The notes under the pieces are model-generated. The model saw only the letters and a program-made list of their open reading frames with translations. It did no database searches and was not told the DNA's origin. From positions 1 through 8,880 of the forward strand of contig JBMSOD010000128.1 in assembly GCA_049422085.1 (NCBI GenBank): DNA of 8,880 nt, written 5' to 3'. The DNA is from UBA4615 sp049422085 (lineage in GTDB: Bacteria > Pseudomonadota > Gammaproteobacteria > Burkholderiales > Burkholderiaceae_E). Both the position numbers and the translations under genes were made by a program. Shown piece by piece: positions 1 through 6,421 of the stretch. How positions within the stretch are numbered: position 1 is the first letter of the stretch; each line of letters opens with the position of its first letter.

Positions 1-36
1 CTGCCGGGTGCTCAGCCTCGCGAATGGATGATGAAT

Positions 37-65
37 TTGTCATGGCCGTGTGGGTGAATGAGAAT
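37..65 (+). promoter_or_regulatory. possible sigma-70 promoter before the substrate-binding protein gene
   Basis: TTGTCA at 37-42 matches five of six bases of the -35 consensus. GAGAAT at 60-65 matches four of six bases of the -10 consensus, and the spacer is 17 bases. Transcription would start near position 72 and give a leader of about 75 bases. This was found by eye in GC-rich DNA, where such matches can arise by chance. Confidence 0.3.
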
Positions 66-81
66 GGGGGACGTTGCCGCA

Positions 82-105
82 GGCGTCGGGTGTCGAAACA
101 CCGCC
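82..105 (+). other. leader hairpin (inverted repeat) upstream of the substrate-binding protein gene
   Basis: GGTGT (89-93) and ACACC (98-102) are perfect complements around a CGAA loop. GGC (82-84) and GCC (103-105) could extend the stem past a four-base bulge. No T-run follows, so it does not look like an intrinsic terminator. It lies downstream of the possible promoter, within the presumed mRNA leader. Whether it has any function is unknown. Confidence 0.3.
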
Positions 106-133
106 GCTTCTTCAGTGCACGCTAGCCTATCCC

Positions 134-139
134 GAGGAG
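134..139 (+). promoter_or_regulatory. ribosome binding site fixing the start at 146
   Basis: GAGGAG lies six bases before the ATG at 146. It decides the start: a TTG at 74 in the same frame would add 24 residues with no such site, and those residues would sit in front of an otherwise normal signal peptide. Confidence 0.75.
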
Positions 140-145
140 ACCGTC

Positions 146-1735
146 ATGTCGTTCCACACCCTGCCAGGCCTGCTGCGCGCCGGCCTGATGCTGGCCCTGG
201 TACTGCCGCTTGCGGGCTGGAGCGCTGCGACCCAGGCGCAGGCCCTGACCCTGGGCACCAAGCTCGAGCTCAACACGCTGGATCCTCATTTCTTCGCGTC
301 GTTTCCGACGGGCTCGTCGCATGAGAACCTGTACGAGCGGCTCACCCGTCTTGATGAGAATGGCAGCGTGCAGCCGCAACTGGCCGTGTCCTGGCGATCA
401 ATCGATAACGACACCTGGGAATTCAGGCTCAGGCCCAACGTGAAGTTCCATGATGGCGCGAACTTCACTGCCGAAGATGTGGCCTTCACCCTGTCAAGGG
501 TGCCCAATGTGCCCAACAGCCCGAACTCCTTTGCGCAGTTCACCCGCAACATCAACCGGGTGGAGATCATCGACCCGCTCACGCTGCGCCTGCACACCAA
601 GACGCCCTCACCCACCCTGCCCCTGGATCTGTCCAACGTCTTCATCATCTCGGCAAGGGCGGGCAAGACGGCCGTGACTGCCGACTACAACTCAGGCAAG
701 GCCGCGGTGGGAACCGGGCCTTACAAGCTGGTCGAATGGGTCAATGGTGAACGTCTGGTGGTGGAGCGATTCGATGGTTACTGGGGCCCCAAACCGGCCT
801 GGCAAAAGGTGACCGAGCGCGTCATTGCCAAAGACGCCTCGCGTGTGGCGGCGCTGCTCTCCGGGCAGGTGGATGCGATCGATGCCGTGCCCACGGCCGA
901 TCTGGCCCGGTTGCGTCAGGACGCCCGCTATGTGGTCAACGGCGGCCCCTCGGCGCAGGTGCAATACATTGCGCTCGACTCCAACCGCGAAGTCTCGCCC
1001 TTTGTGACAGCGAAGGACGGCAGCCCCCTCACCCGCAATCCCCTGAAGGATGCCCGGGTGCGCAAGGCCCTGTCGCTGGCCATTCCAAGGCAGGCCATCG
1101 CCGAGCGCCTGATGGAGGGCGCCGCCCTGCCCGCGAGCCAGTTGCTGCCCGCCAACTTCCCGGGCGCGAGTGCCACACTCAAACCCGACCCACAGGACCT
1201 TGCCCGTGCCCAGGCCCTGCTCAAGGAAGCGGGCTGGGGCGAGGGTTTCAAGATCACCCTGCATGCCACCGGCGACCGCTATCCCAATGACGCCGGGGTG
1301 GCCCAGGCCATCGGTTCGGGCTGGACCCGGTTGGGACTCACGGTGGCTGTCGACACCATGCCAGGTGCCGTGTTCTTCGGGCGGGCCAGCAAGCAGGAGT
1401 TCTCCGCCTTCACGGCGCAATATGGTTCGGACGAAGTCGGCATCGGCATGAGGGCCCTGCTGGCCACCTTTGACACCTCAAAAGGCTTTGGCACCGCCAA
1501 TCGCACGCGCTATTCAAATCCGGCCATCGACCTGAAACTCGCCGAGGCCCTGGTGATGATGGATACTGCGACCCGGCAGGCCGCGCTCGCGAGGGTGATG
1601 GAGGCCTACATGGACGACCAGGGGCTGATCCCGGTCTTCTACCCTGTCTTCGACTACGCGGCAAAAAAAGGCCTGGTCATCACCCACCGCCCCCAGCGCC
1701 GCTTCAATGCCCTCATGATCAAACCGGGAGCCTGA
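146..1735 (+). CDS. ABC transporter substrate-binding protein, family 5 (peptide/nickel type)
   Basis: This is an exported solute receptor of 529 residues, a usual length for the family, expected to deliver its ligand to an ABC permease. Residues 1-33 look like a Sec signal peptide: Arg11, a hydrophobic core at about 12-24 and a likely cut after AQA (31-33). No lipobox cysteine is present, so it should be free in the periplasm. Family 5 hallmarks are LDPHF (45-49), WEFRLRPNVKFHDG (91-104), the GTGPYKL signature (189-195) and DGYWGPKPAW (210-219). The start at 146 has a good ribosome binding site. The gene ends one base before the amidohydrolase start, so the two form an operon. No permease or ATPase genes are in the window; it may use components encoded elsewhere. 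Family 5 includes receptors for dipeptides, oligopeptides, murein tripeptide, nickel and opines, so the ligand cannot be named from sequence alone. Confidence 0.92.
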   Translation: MSFHTLPGLLRAGLMLALVLPLAGWSAATQAQALTLGTKLELNTLDPHFFASFPTGSSHENLYERLTRLDENGSVQPQLAVSWRSIDNDTWEFRLRPNVKFHDGANFTAEDVAFTLSRVPNVPNSPNSFAQFTRNINRVEIIDPLTLRLHTKTPSPTLPLDLSNVFIISARAGKTAVTADYNSGKAAVGTGPYKLVEWVNGERLVVERFDGYWGPKPAWQKVTERVIAKDASRVAALLSGQVDAIDAVPTADLARLRQDARYVVNGGPSAQVQYIALDSNREVSPFVTAKDGSPLTRNPLKDARVRKALSLAIPRQAIAERLMEGAALPASQLLPANFPGASATLKPDPQDLARAQALLKEAGWGEGFKITLHATGDRYPNDAGVAQAIGSGWTRLGLTVAVDTMPGAVFFGRASKQEFSAFTAQYGSDEVGIGMRALLATFDTSKGFGTANRTRYSNPAIDLKLAEALVMMDTATRQAALARVMEAYMDDQGLIPVFYPVFDYAAKKGLVITHRPQRRFNALMIKPGA

Positions 1736-1736
1736 G

Positions 1737-3560
1737 ATGGCCACACACGATCTAGTCATCCGCAATGCCACGCTGGTTGATGGCAGTGGTCAGCCTGCCT
1801 GCATTGCCGATGTCGCGGTACAGGGAGATCAGATCGCCGCCATCCATCGTCGCGGCCGGGCCCGGCTCAATGGCGTTGAAACGGTGTCGGGTCAGTCGTC
1901 CTCGCCCGACGGCGCTTCTGGCGAGCCGGTGAGCAGGGGGCATCGCGAAATCGACGCTCAGGGTCTGCTGCTGACCCCGGGTTTCGTGGATGTCCATACC
2001 CATTACGACGGGCAGGCCACCTGGGATGCGCAGCTCGCTCCCTCCTCGGTGCATGGCGTGACCACGGCCGTCTTCGGCAACTGCGGCGTCGGCTTTGCGC
2101 CCCTGCGGCCCGGCGCGCAGGATTTCCTCATCAATCTGATGGAAGGTGTCGAGGACATCCCCGGCAGCGTGCTCTCCGAGGGCATTCCCTTCAACTGGGA
2201 AAGCTTTCCCGAATACCTCGATGCCCTCGATGCCCTGCCCCATGCGATCGACATCGGCGCGCAGGTTCCCCACGCAGCGCTGCGCTGCTATGCCATGGGC
2301 GAGCGCGGCGGTGACCATGCCGAGGTGCCGACCGCCGCCGAACGTGAGCTGATGGGGCAACTGCTCGAAGAAGCGCTGCATGCGGGCGCTCTGGGACTGA
2401 CCACCTCGCGAACCATCAAGCACAAGGCCCGCGATGGCCGCAATACACCGAGCCTGAGTGCGACCGAAGATGAACTGATCAGTCTTGCACGTGCCATGAA
2501 ACGGGCGGGCAAGGGCGTCATCGAGGTCAACTCCGATTTTGGTCCAGGCGAGTACGAGATCATGGAGCAGGCCTGCCGCGAATCAGGCCGCCCTCTGTCC
2601 ATCCTGCTGATCCAGGTCGATCGCGCACCACGCCTCTGGAAGGACACGCTTGATCAGATCCATGCCTCCAGGGCACGCGGTCTGTCCGTCAATGCTCAGG
2701 TGGGCAGCCGGGGCATCGGCGTGCTGCTCGGACTGCAGGCCAGCCTCAATCCCTTCGGATTTCACCCGGTGTGGCGTGAACAGCTCGCAGGGCTCGACCA
2801 TGCGGAGCGCGTGCAGCGACTCAAGAGGGATGCCGAACTGCGGAGGCGGCTCACGCAGGAGGTGGCTGATAACGCGGGTACGCGATACATCGCCGGCATG
2901 CTTGAGCGGGCCTTCGTGATGGACGCCGTACCTGATTACGAGCCGGCGGCCATCGATTCGATCGCTCAGCGCGCGCGCGACACCGGACGCTCGGTCTGGG
3001 AGCTGGCGCTGGAGGCGGTGCTTGCGGATGACGGGGACGGCCTGCTCATGCACCCCTTCGAGAACTACACCCATGGCGACCTGGAGGTGGTCCGCGCCAT
3101 GCTCGAGGATGAAGCCACGGTCATGGGGGTGGGCGATGGCGGCGCGCATGTCGGCACCATCTGTGATGCCAGCGGGCCGACCTTCCTGCTGACTCACTGG
3201 GCGCGCGACCGCCGCCGCGGGCCACGAATCCCGCTCGAAACCCTGATCCGCAAACAGACCCTCGACTCAGCCCTGTCCTACGGCCTGAATGACCGGGGGC
3301 TGATCGCGCCGGGCCTGCGGGCCGACCTCAACCTGATCGACCTGGACGGTCTGCGGCTGCCACGACCCGTCATGGTGAAAGATCTTCCCGCCGGAGGCCG
3401 ACGCTTCCTGCAGGGGGTGCAGGGCTACCGGCATACCTTCGTGGCCGGCGTAGAAACCCGCTTCAACGATGCTCCGACCGGGGCGGTGCCTGGTCGTCTG
3501 GTGCGAGGTTCAGGCGCGGCTCAAGGCAGGCCGGCAAAGGCCAGCACAGCCTCGAGGTGA
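1737..3560 (+). CDS. amidohydrolase of the N-acyl-D-amino-acid deacylase type
   Basis: This is a 607-residue metal-dependent amidohydrolase, probably cytoplasmic since no signal peptide is visible. The start has GGGAG at 1726-1730. Visible landmarks are the N-terminal beta-sandwich (LVIRNATLVDGSG, 6-18), the metal-binding DVHTHYDGQATWD (85-97; His87, His89), GNCGVGFAP (114-122; Cys116, matching the metal-bridging cysteine of D-aminoacylase) and GVGDGGAHVG (464-473; Asp467 as the likely catalytic acid). Known relatives cleave N-acyl-D-amino acids, so amide hydrolysis is likely, but the substrate is unknown. Two oddities weaken an exact call. The strands that carry metal-binding histidines in classical D-aminoacylases read GVIEVNSDF (260-268) and LSILLIQVD (287-295). 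About 30 extra, low-complexity residues also sit at roughly 38-68. The C-terminus runs about 16 residues past the usual GRLVRG end and overlaps yqiA on the other strand. It is cotranscribed with the upstream binding protein, which suggests an imported substrate. Confidence 0.85.
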   Translation: MATHDLVIRNATLVDGSGQPACIADVAVQGDQIAAIHRRGRARLNGVETVSGQSSSPDGASGEPVSRGHREIDAQGLLLTPGFVDVHTHYDGQATWDAQLAPSSVHGVTTAVFGNCGVGFAPLRPGAQDFLINLMEGVEDIPGSVLSEGIPFNWESFPEYLDALDALPHAIDIGAQVPHAALRCYAMGERGGDHAEVPTAAERELMGQLLEEALHAGALGLTTSRTIKHKARDGRNTPSLSATEDELISLARAMKRAGKGVIEVNSDFGPGEYEIMEQACRESGRPLSILLIQVDRAPRLWKDTLDQIHASRARGLSVNAQVGSRGIGVLLGLQASLNPFGFHPVWREQLAGLDHAERVQRLKRDAELRRRLTQEVADNAGTRYIAGMLERAFVMDAVPDYEPAAIDSIAQRARDTGRSVWELALEAVLADDGDGLLMHPFENYTHGDLEVVRAMLEDEATVMGVGDGGAHVGTICDASGPTFLLTHWARDRRRGPRIPLETLIRKQTLDSALSYGLNDRGLIAPGLRADLNLIDLDGLRLPRPVMVKDLPAGGRRFLQGVQGYRHTFVAGVETRFNDAPTGAVPGRLVRGSGAAQGRPAKASTASR

Positions 3561-4144
3561 TCGGCGAAGTCCGACAGCCCGTGATCGCTGCCCTGGATCA
3601 CGCGGCAGTCGGCACCCTGACAAAAGGCAAGCATCTCGCGCCAGTCGAGCAGTTCGTCGCCGGTGGCGGCGATCAGCAGCGTGCGCTCCGGTGCAGACAG
3701 CCGCTCAGGCTGAAGTTCACGGAGTTCCTGCACATGCGCAGCGGTCCACTCAAAGCCGCGGCCTGGATCATGAAAAAAGGTCTGCCAGCCGATATAGCCT
3801 GAAAGGCCCTCGGCCGGACGCAGGGCCGGATTGAGCAGCACCAGACGACAGCCATGGCGGGCGGCCAGCACAGTGGCATAACAGCCACCCAGCGAACTGC
3901 CGATCAGGGTGTCCTGCGGGCCCGGCGCGTAAGCAGCCTCGAGCGCCTGCAGGGCGGCCCGAGGCGAGACCGGAAGCGCAGGCGCATGAAACCGGTGCTT
4001 CAGACCGCGCTCGGCAAGGGCCTTGGCGAGCAGGCGTGCCTTGAAGGAGTCGGGCGACGACCGAAACCCATGCAGGTACAGGATCCGGCCGTGATGCGGC
4101 GGCATCTCGCGGCCGTGCCCGGGCATGGACTCCGGTTGCGTCAT
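3521..4144 (-). CDS. yqiA: YqiA-like esterase (alpha/beta hydrolase)
   Basis: This small cytoplasmic esterase has 207 residues from the chosen start; E. coli YqiA is slightly shorter. The N-terminal strand and oxyanion region read ILYLHGFRSSPDSFKA (21-36). The nucleophile elbow is IGSSLGG (81-87, Ser84). NPALRP (105-110) and GYIG (116-119) follow as in E. coli YqiA. TGDELLD (161-167) probably supplies the acid, Asp163, and GSDHGLSDF (185-193) supplies His188, so the triad looks intact. The ATG at 4144 was chosen because it lies 13 bases after the mpl stop. An ATG at 4237 would add 31 residues lying partly inside mpl and resembling nothing in the family; ATGs at 4126 and 4105 are also possible. 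It should be cotranscribed with mpl. The natural substrate of YqiA is not established; known activity is on short acyl esters. Its last 40 bases overlap the amidohydrolase gene tail to tail. Confidence 0.9.
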   Translation of the reverse strand: MTQPESMPGHGREMPPHHGRILYLHGFRSSPDSFKARLLAKALAERGLKHRFHAPALPVSPRAALQALEAAYAPGPQDTLIGSSLGGCYATVLAARHGCRLVLLNPALRPAEGLSGYIGWQTFFHDPGRGFEWTAAHVQELRELQPERLSAPERTLLIAATGDELLDWREMLAFCQGADCRVIQGSDHGLSDFADHLEAVLAFAGLP

Positions 4145-4157
4145 GGCCGCTCTGTGT

Positions 4158-5576
4158 TCAGGACGCGTGCCCGGCGGATGCGCTGCGCCTTGCAAGGGCT
4201 TCGAGCAGGCGCTCGTGGATACCGCCAAAGCCGCCATTGCTCATCACCAGCACCCGATCTCCAGGCTGGCTGGCCTGGACCACCGCCTGCACCAGGGCCT
4301 CGTGACTTGCGTGCACCTGCGCCCGCTGCCCCAAGGAGGCGAGCGCCTCGCCAGCATCCCAGCCCAGACCTCCCGAATAACAGAAACTCAGATCAGCATC
4401 GACCAGTGCCTCGGCCAGCCGTGCCTTCATGGCGCCGAGCTTCATGGTGTTTGAACGAGGCTCGAAGACCGCCAGAATGCGCTGGCCCTGGGGCAATCGG
4501 GCCCTCAGGCCGGCCAGCGTGGTCGCCATGGCGGTTGGATGATGGGCAAAGTCATCGATCACGATGACCCCATCCTGCTGCCCCCGGATCTGCATGCGCC
4601 TGCGCACGCCACCGAATCGTGCAAGGGCGTCGATGGCCTGGGCCGGATCGATGCCGGCATGCGCCGCAGCCGCCAGCGCAGCGAGTGCATTGCTGCGGTT
4701 GTGAGCCCCGCTCAAGGGAAGCCGACATCGGCCCAGGACCTGGTCAGACAGCACCACCTCGAACTCGCTGCATCCCAAGGGCGCCTCGGCCGACGCAACC
4801 AGTTCGCGCACCGAGGCGGCATGCCAGCCCTCCTGGTGATCGAAGCGTTGAAGTTCGCTCCACAGACCCCGTTCGAGCACCCGCTGCAGGGCAGGGTCGG
4901 AGCCATTGCTGATGATGCGTCCGGAGCGGGGCACAGTGCGGATCAGATGGTGAAACTGGGTCTCGATGGCGCCAAGATCGGCAAAGATGTCCGCGTGATC
5001 GAACTCCAGATTGTTCAGGATGGCTGTGGTCGGGCGGTAATGAACGAACTTGGAACGCTTGTCGAAAAAGGCGGTGTCGTACTCGTCGGCCTCGATGACA
5101 AACGGACTGTCCGATTCGGACAACCGGGCCGAGAAGGGAAAATCGACAGGCACCCCGCCAATCAGAAAACCGGGTCGCTGCCCGCAGGCCTCCAGGATCC
5201 ATGACAGCAGGGCGGTGGTGGTGGTCTTGCCATGGGTGCCCGCCACCGCCATGACGCGACGGCCTGCAAGCACATGGTCGGCCAGCCACTGTGGGCCGGA
5301 CTGATAGGGCAGGCGTGCGTCGAGCACGGCTTCCATGAGCGGATTACCCCGCGACACCACATTGCCAACGACCCAGACATCGGGGCGCAGGGCGAGCTGG
5401 TCGGCATCGAAACCCTCAATCAGGTCAATCCCGAGGGCACGCAACTGATCGCTCATTGGCGGGTACACGCCAGCATCGCATCCGGTGACCCGATGTCCGG
5501 CCTCTCGTGCGAGCGCGGCCAGACCGCCCATGAAGGTGCCGCAAATCCCCAGGATGTGAAGGTGCATGAAGGGCAT
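4158..5576 (-). CDS. mpl: UDP-N-acetylmuramate:L-alanyl-gamma-D-glutamyl-meso-diaminopimelate ligase
   Basis: Mpl recycles cell-wall peptide: using ATP, it joins the tripeptide L-Ala-gamma-D-Glu-meso-DAP released from murein to UDP-MurNAc, feeding it back into peptidoglycan synthesis in the cytoplasm. The protein is 472 residues, close to the usual 450-460, with the three-domain Mur ligase layout. The UDP-binding N-terminus has HILGICGTFMGG (7-18). The ATP P-loop is AGTHGKTTT (112-120). The central domain has EADEYDTAFFDKRSKF (162-177) and LNNLEFDHADIF (187-198). The C-terminal domain has DDFAHHPTA (341-349), FEPRSNTMK (371-379) and MSNGGFGG (445-452). EADEYDTAFFDKRSKF and FEPRSNTMK separate Mpl from MurC. 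All key elements are present, so it should be active. The start could be Met1 or Met4; neither has a strong ribosome binding site. It leads a two-gene unit with yqiA and is divergent from the gene at 5648. Confidence 0.96.
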   Translation of the reverse strand: MPFMHLHILGICGTFMGGLAALAREAGHRVTGCDAGVYPPMSDQLRALGIDLIEGFDADQLALRPDVWVVGNVVSRGNPLMEAVLDARLPYQSGPQWLADHVLAGRRVMAVAGTHGKTTTTALLSWILEACGQRPGFLIGGVPVDFPFSARLSESDSPFVIEADEYDTAFFDKRSKFVHYRPTTAILNNLEFDHADIFADLGAIETQFHHLIRTVPRSGRIISNGSDPALQRVLERGLWSELQRFDHQEGWHAASVRELVASAEAPLGCSEFEVVLSDQVLGRCRLPLSGAHNRSNALAALAAAAHAGIDPAQAIDALARFGGVRRRMQIRGQQDGVIVIDDFAHHPTAMATTLAGLRARLPQGQRILAVFEPRSNTMKLGAMKARLAEALVDADLSFCYSGGLGWDAGEALASLGQRAQVHASHEALVQAVVQASQPGDRVLVMSNGGFGGIHERLLEALARRSASAGHAS

Positions 5577-5647
5577 TCTACCGGGGCAGCGCGCCTGCCT
5601 TAGACTGCGCTGCGCAGTGCTCCACCCTCCTCCGACCGGCTTTGCTG
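5577..5647. promoter_or_regulatory. divergent spacer with a 15-base palindrome
   Basis: These 71 bases separate the start of mpl (leftward) from the start of the nucleotidyltransferase-like gene (rightward), so promoters for both units should lie here unless they reach into the coding ends. At 5604-5618 there is a perfect inverted repeat, ACTGCGC-T-GCGCAGT, close to the middle. It overlaps weak -10-like hexamers on each strand (TAGACT at 5601-5606 forward; TCTAAG, the complement of 5599-5604, in reverse). Neither has a convincing -35 partner. The palindrome could be an operator or simply GC-rich chance. Confidence 0.4.
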
Positions 5648-6421
5648 ATGACCCGCTCTCCCGACCCTGACCGCTCCGACACGGCCCCGGGCAACGGCCC
5701 TCTGAGGGCCAGCCAGACGGCGATCGCGCGCCCGGTCGGCGCCTGCGATGCCGGCCGACTCGCCCGCCAGCCTGAACTCAGGCAGGAAATCGCCGCCGCC
5801 GCAGCCCGCTGGGTGGCTGAATCAGGGCTGGACTACGGCCAGGCCAAGCAGGCTGCCGCCGAGGAGGTGCTCGACGGCGCCCCGATGCCCCGGGGCATGC
5901 TGCCCGATAACGAAGATCTCGATGCCGCCCTGGCGAGCCATCTTGATCTGTTCGATGCAGACCATGCGGACCGGGTCGCCCGCATGCGTGCGGTGGCACT
6001 CGATCTCATGCAGCGGCTCCAGGGGGTCGAACTCTGGGTCACCGGATCGGTCTGGAAAGGCATCGTTGCCGACCATGTGCCCATCCATCTTCAGGCCTTC
6101 CATGACGACCCGAAGGAGGTGCTGCTTCAGCTGATCGACCTCGGGATCAACTTCGAGGCGGCCGAATTGCCTGCGCTGGGATCGCCCCAGGGCGGCTTGG
6201 TGGAGGCAGTCCAGTTCGAATACCGACATGAACCGGTTCAGATCGGACTGCATCCGGGCAATGCAAGGCATCTGGTGACCCGGGGAGCCGATCGCACGCC
6301 CGAGCGGGGACATGCCACGGCGCTCAAGGCCCTGATGGAGGCCTCGCAGGCTGCAGCGCATGGCAGCCAGGGAGTGCCAGGGCACCCCACCTTACAGACC
6401 CGCACTGACGGACCCTCATGA
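5648..6421 (+). CDS. uncharacterised protein with a degenerate nucleotidyltransferase motif
   Basis: The product has 257 residues from the ATG at 5648; a TTG six bases upstream is the only other nearby start, and neither has a clear ribosome binding site. No signal peptide or membrane segment is visible, so it is probably cytoplasmic. Residues 1-37 are low-complexity. A mostly helical stretch follows (about 40-125) with LPDNEDL at 85-91. Then comes a strand-turn-helix, LWVTGSVWKG (129-138), matching the G-S entry motif of the polymerase-beta nucleotidyltransferase fold. Where that fold has its D-x-D metal pair, this protein has P145-I-H147. The later strand (PVQIGL, about 197-202) also lacks an acid. 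So the fold may be present but catalysis by the usual mechanism is unlikely. The tail from about residue 232 is low-complexity. Its stop overlaps the tlpA start (ATGA), so the two are probably translationally coupled. I recognise it only as a type of conserved hypothetical protein seen near mpl and tlpA in betaproteobacteria; its role is unknown. Confidence 0.8.
   Translation: MTRSPDPDRSDTAPGNGPLRASQTAIARPVGACDAGRLARQPELRQEIAAAAARWVAESGLDYGQAKQAAAEEVLDGAPMPRGMLPDNEDLDAALASHLDLFDADHADRVARMRAVALDLMQRLQGVELWVTGSVWKGIVADHVPIHLQAFHDDPKEVLLQLIDLGINFEAAELPALGSPQGGLVEAVQFEYRHEPVQIGLHPGNARHLVTRGADRTPERGHATALKALMEASQAAAHGSQGVPGHPTLQTRTDGPS

Noticed and set aside
24..125. Small 33-codon frame on the plus strand beginning at ATG 24
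   Set aside because: It has no good ribosome binding site and an arginine-rich tail with no recognisable motif, and it spans the possible promoter. It is not supportable as a gene.
74..145. TTG at 74 as the start of the substrate-binding protein
   Set aside because: It would place 24 residues before a normal signal peptide and has no ribosome binding site, whereas the ATG at 146 has a well-placed GAGGAG.
692..1420. Long open frame on the minus strand opposite the substrate-binding protein gene
   Set aside because: It lies wholly inside a convincing gene, and its product is rich in Gly, Arg and His with no recognisable motif, as expected of antisense frames in GC-rich DNA.
2583..3197. Long minus-strand frame opposite the amidohydrolase gene, with a similar one at 1752-2423
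   Set aside because: Both are antisense to conserved coding sequence, with no family motif, no ribosome binding site and no operon context.
4145..4237. Upstream ATG at 4237 as the start of yqiA
   Set aside because: It would add 31 residues lying partly within the end of mpl and unlike the family; the ATG at 4144, just after the mpl stop, fits better.
3854..5204. Plus-strand frames opposite yqiA and mpl (3854-4567 and 4539-5204)
   Set aside because: Their products do not resemble any family, while the opposite strand carries complete motif sets for YqiA and Mpl.
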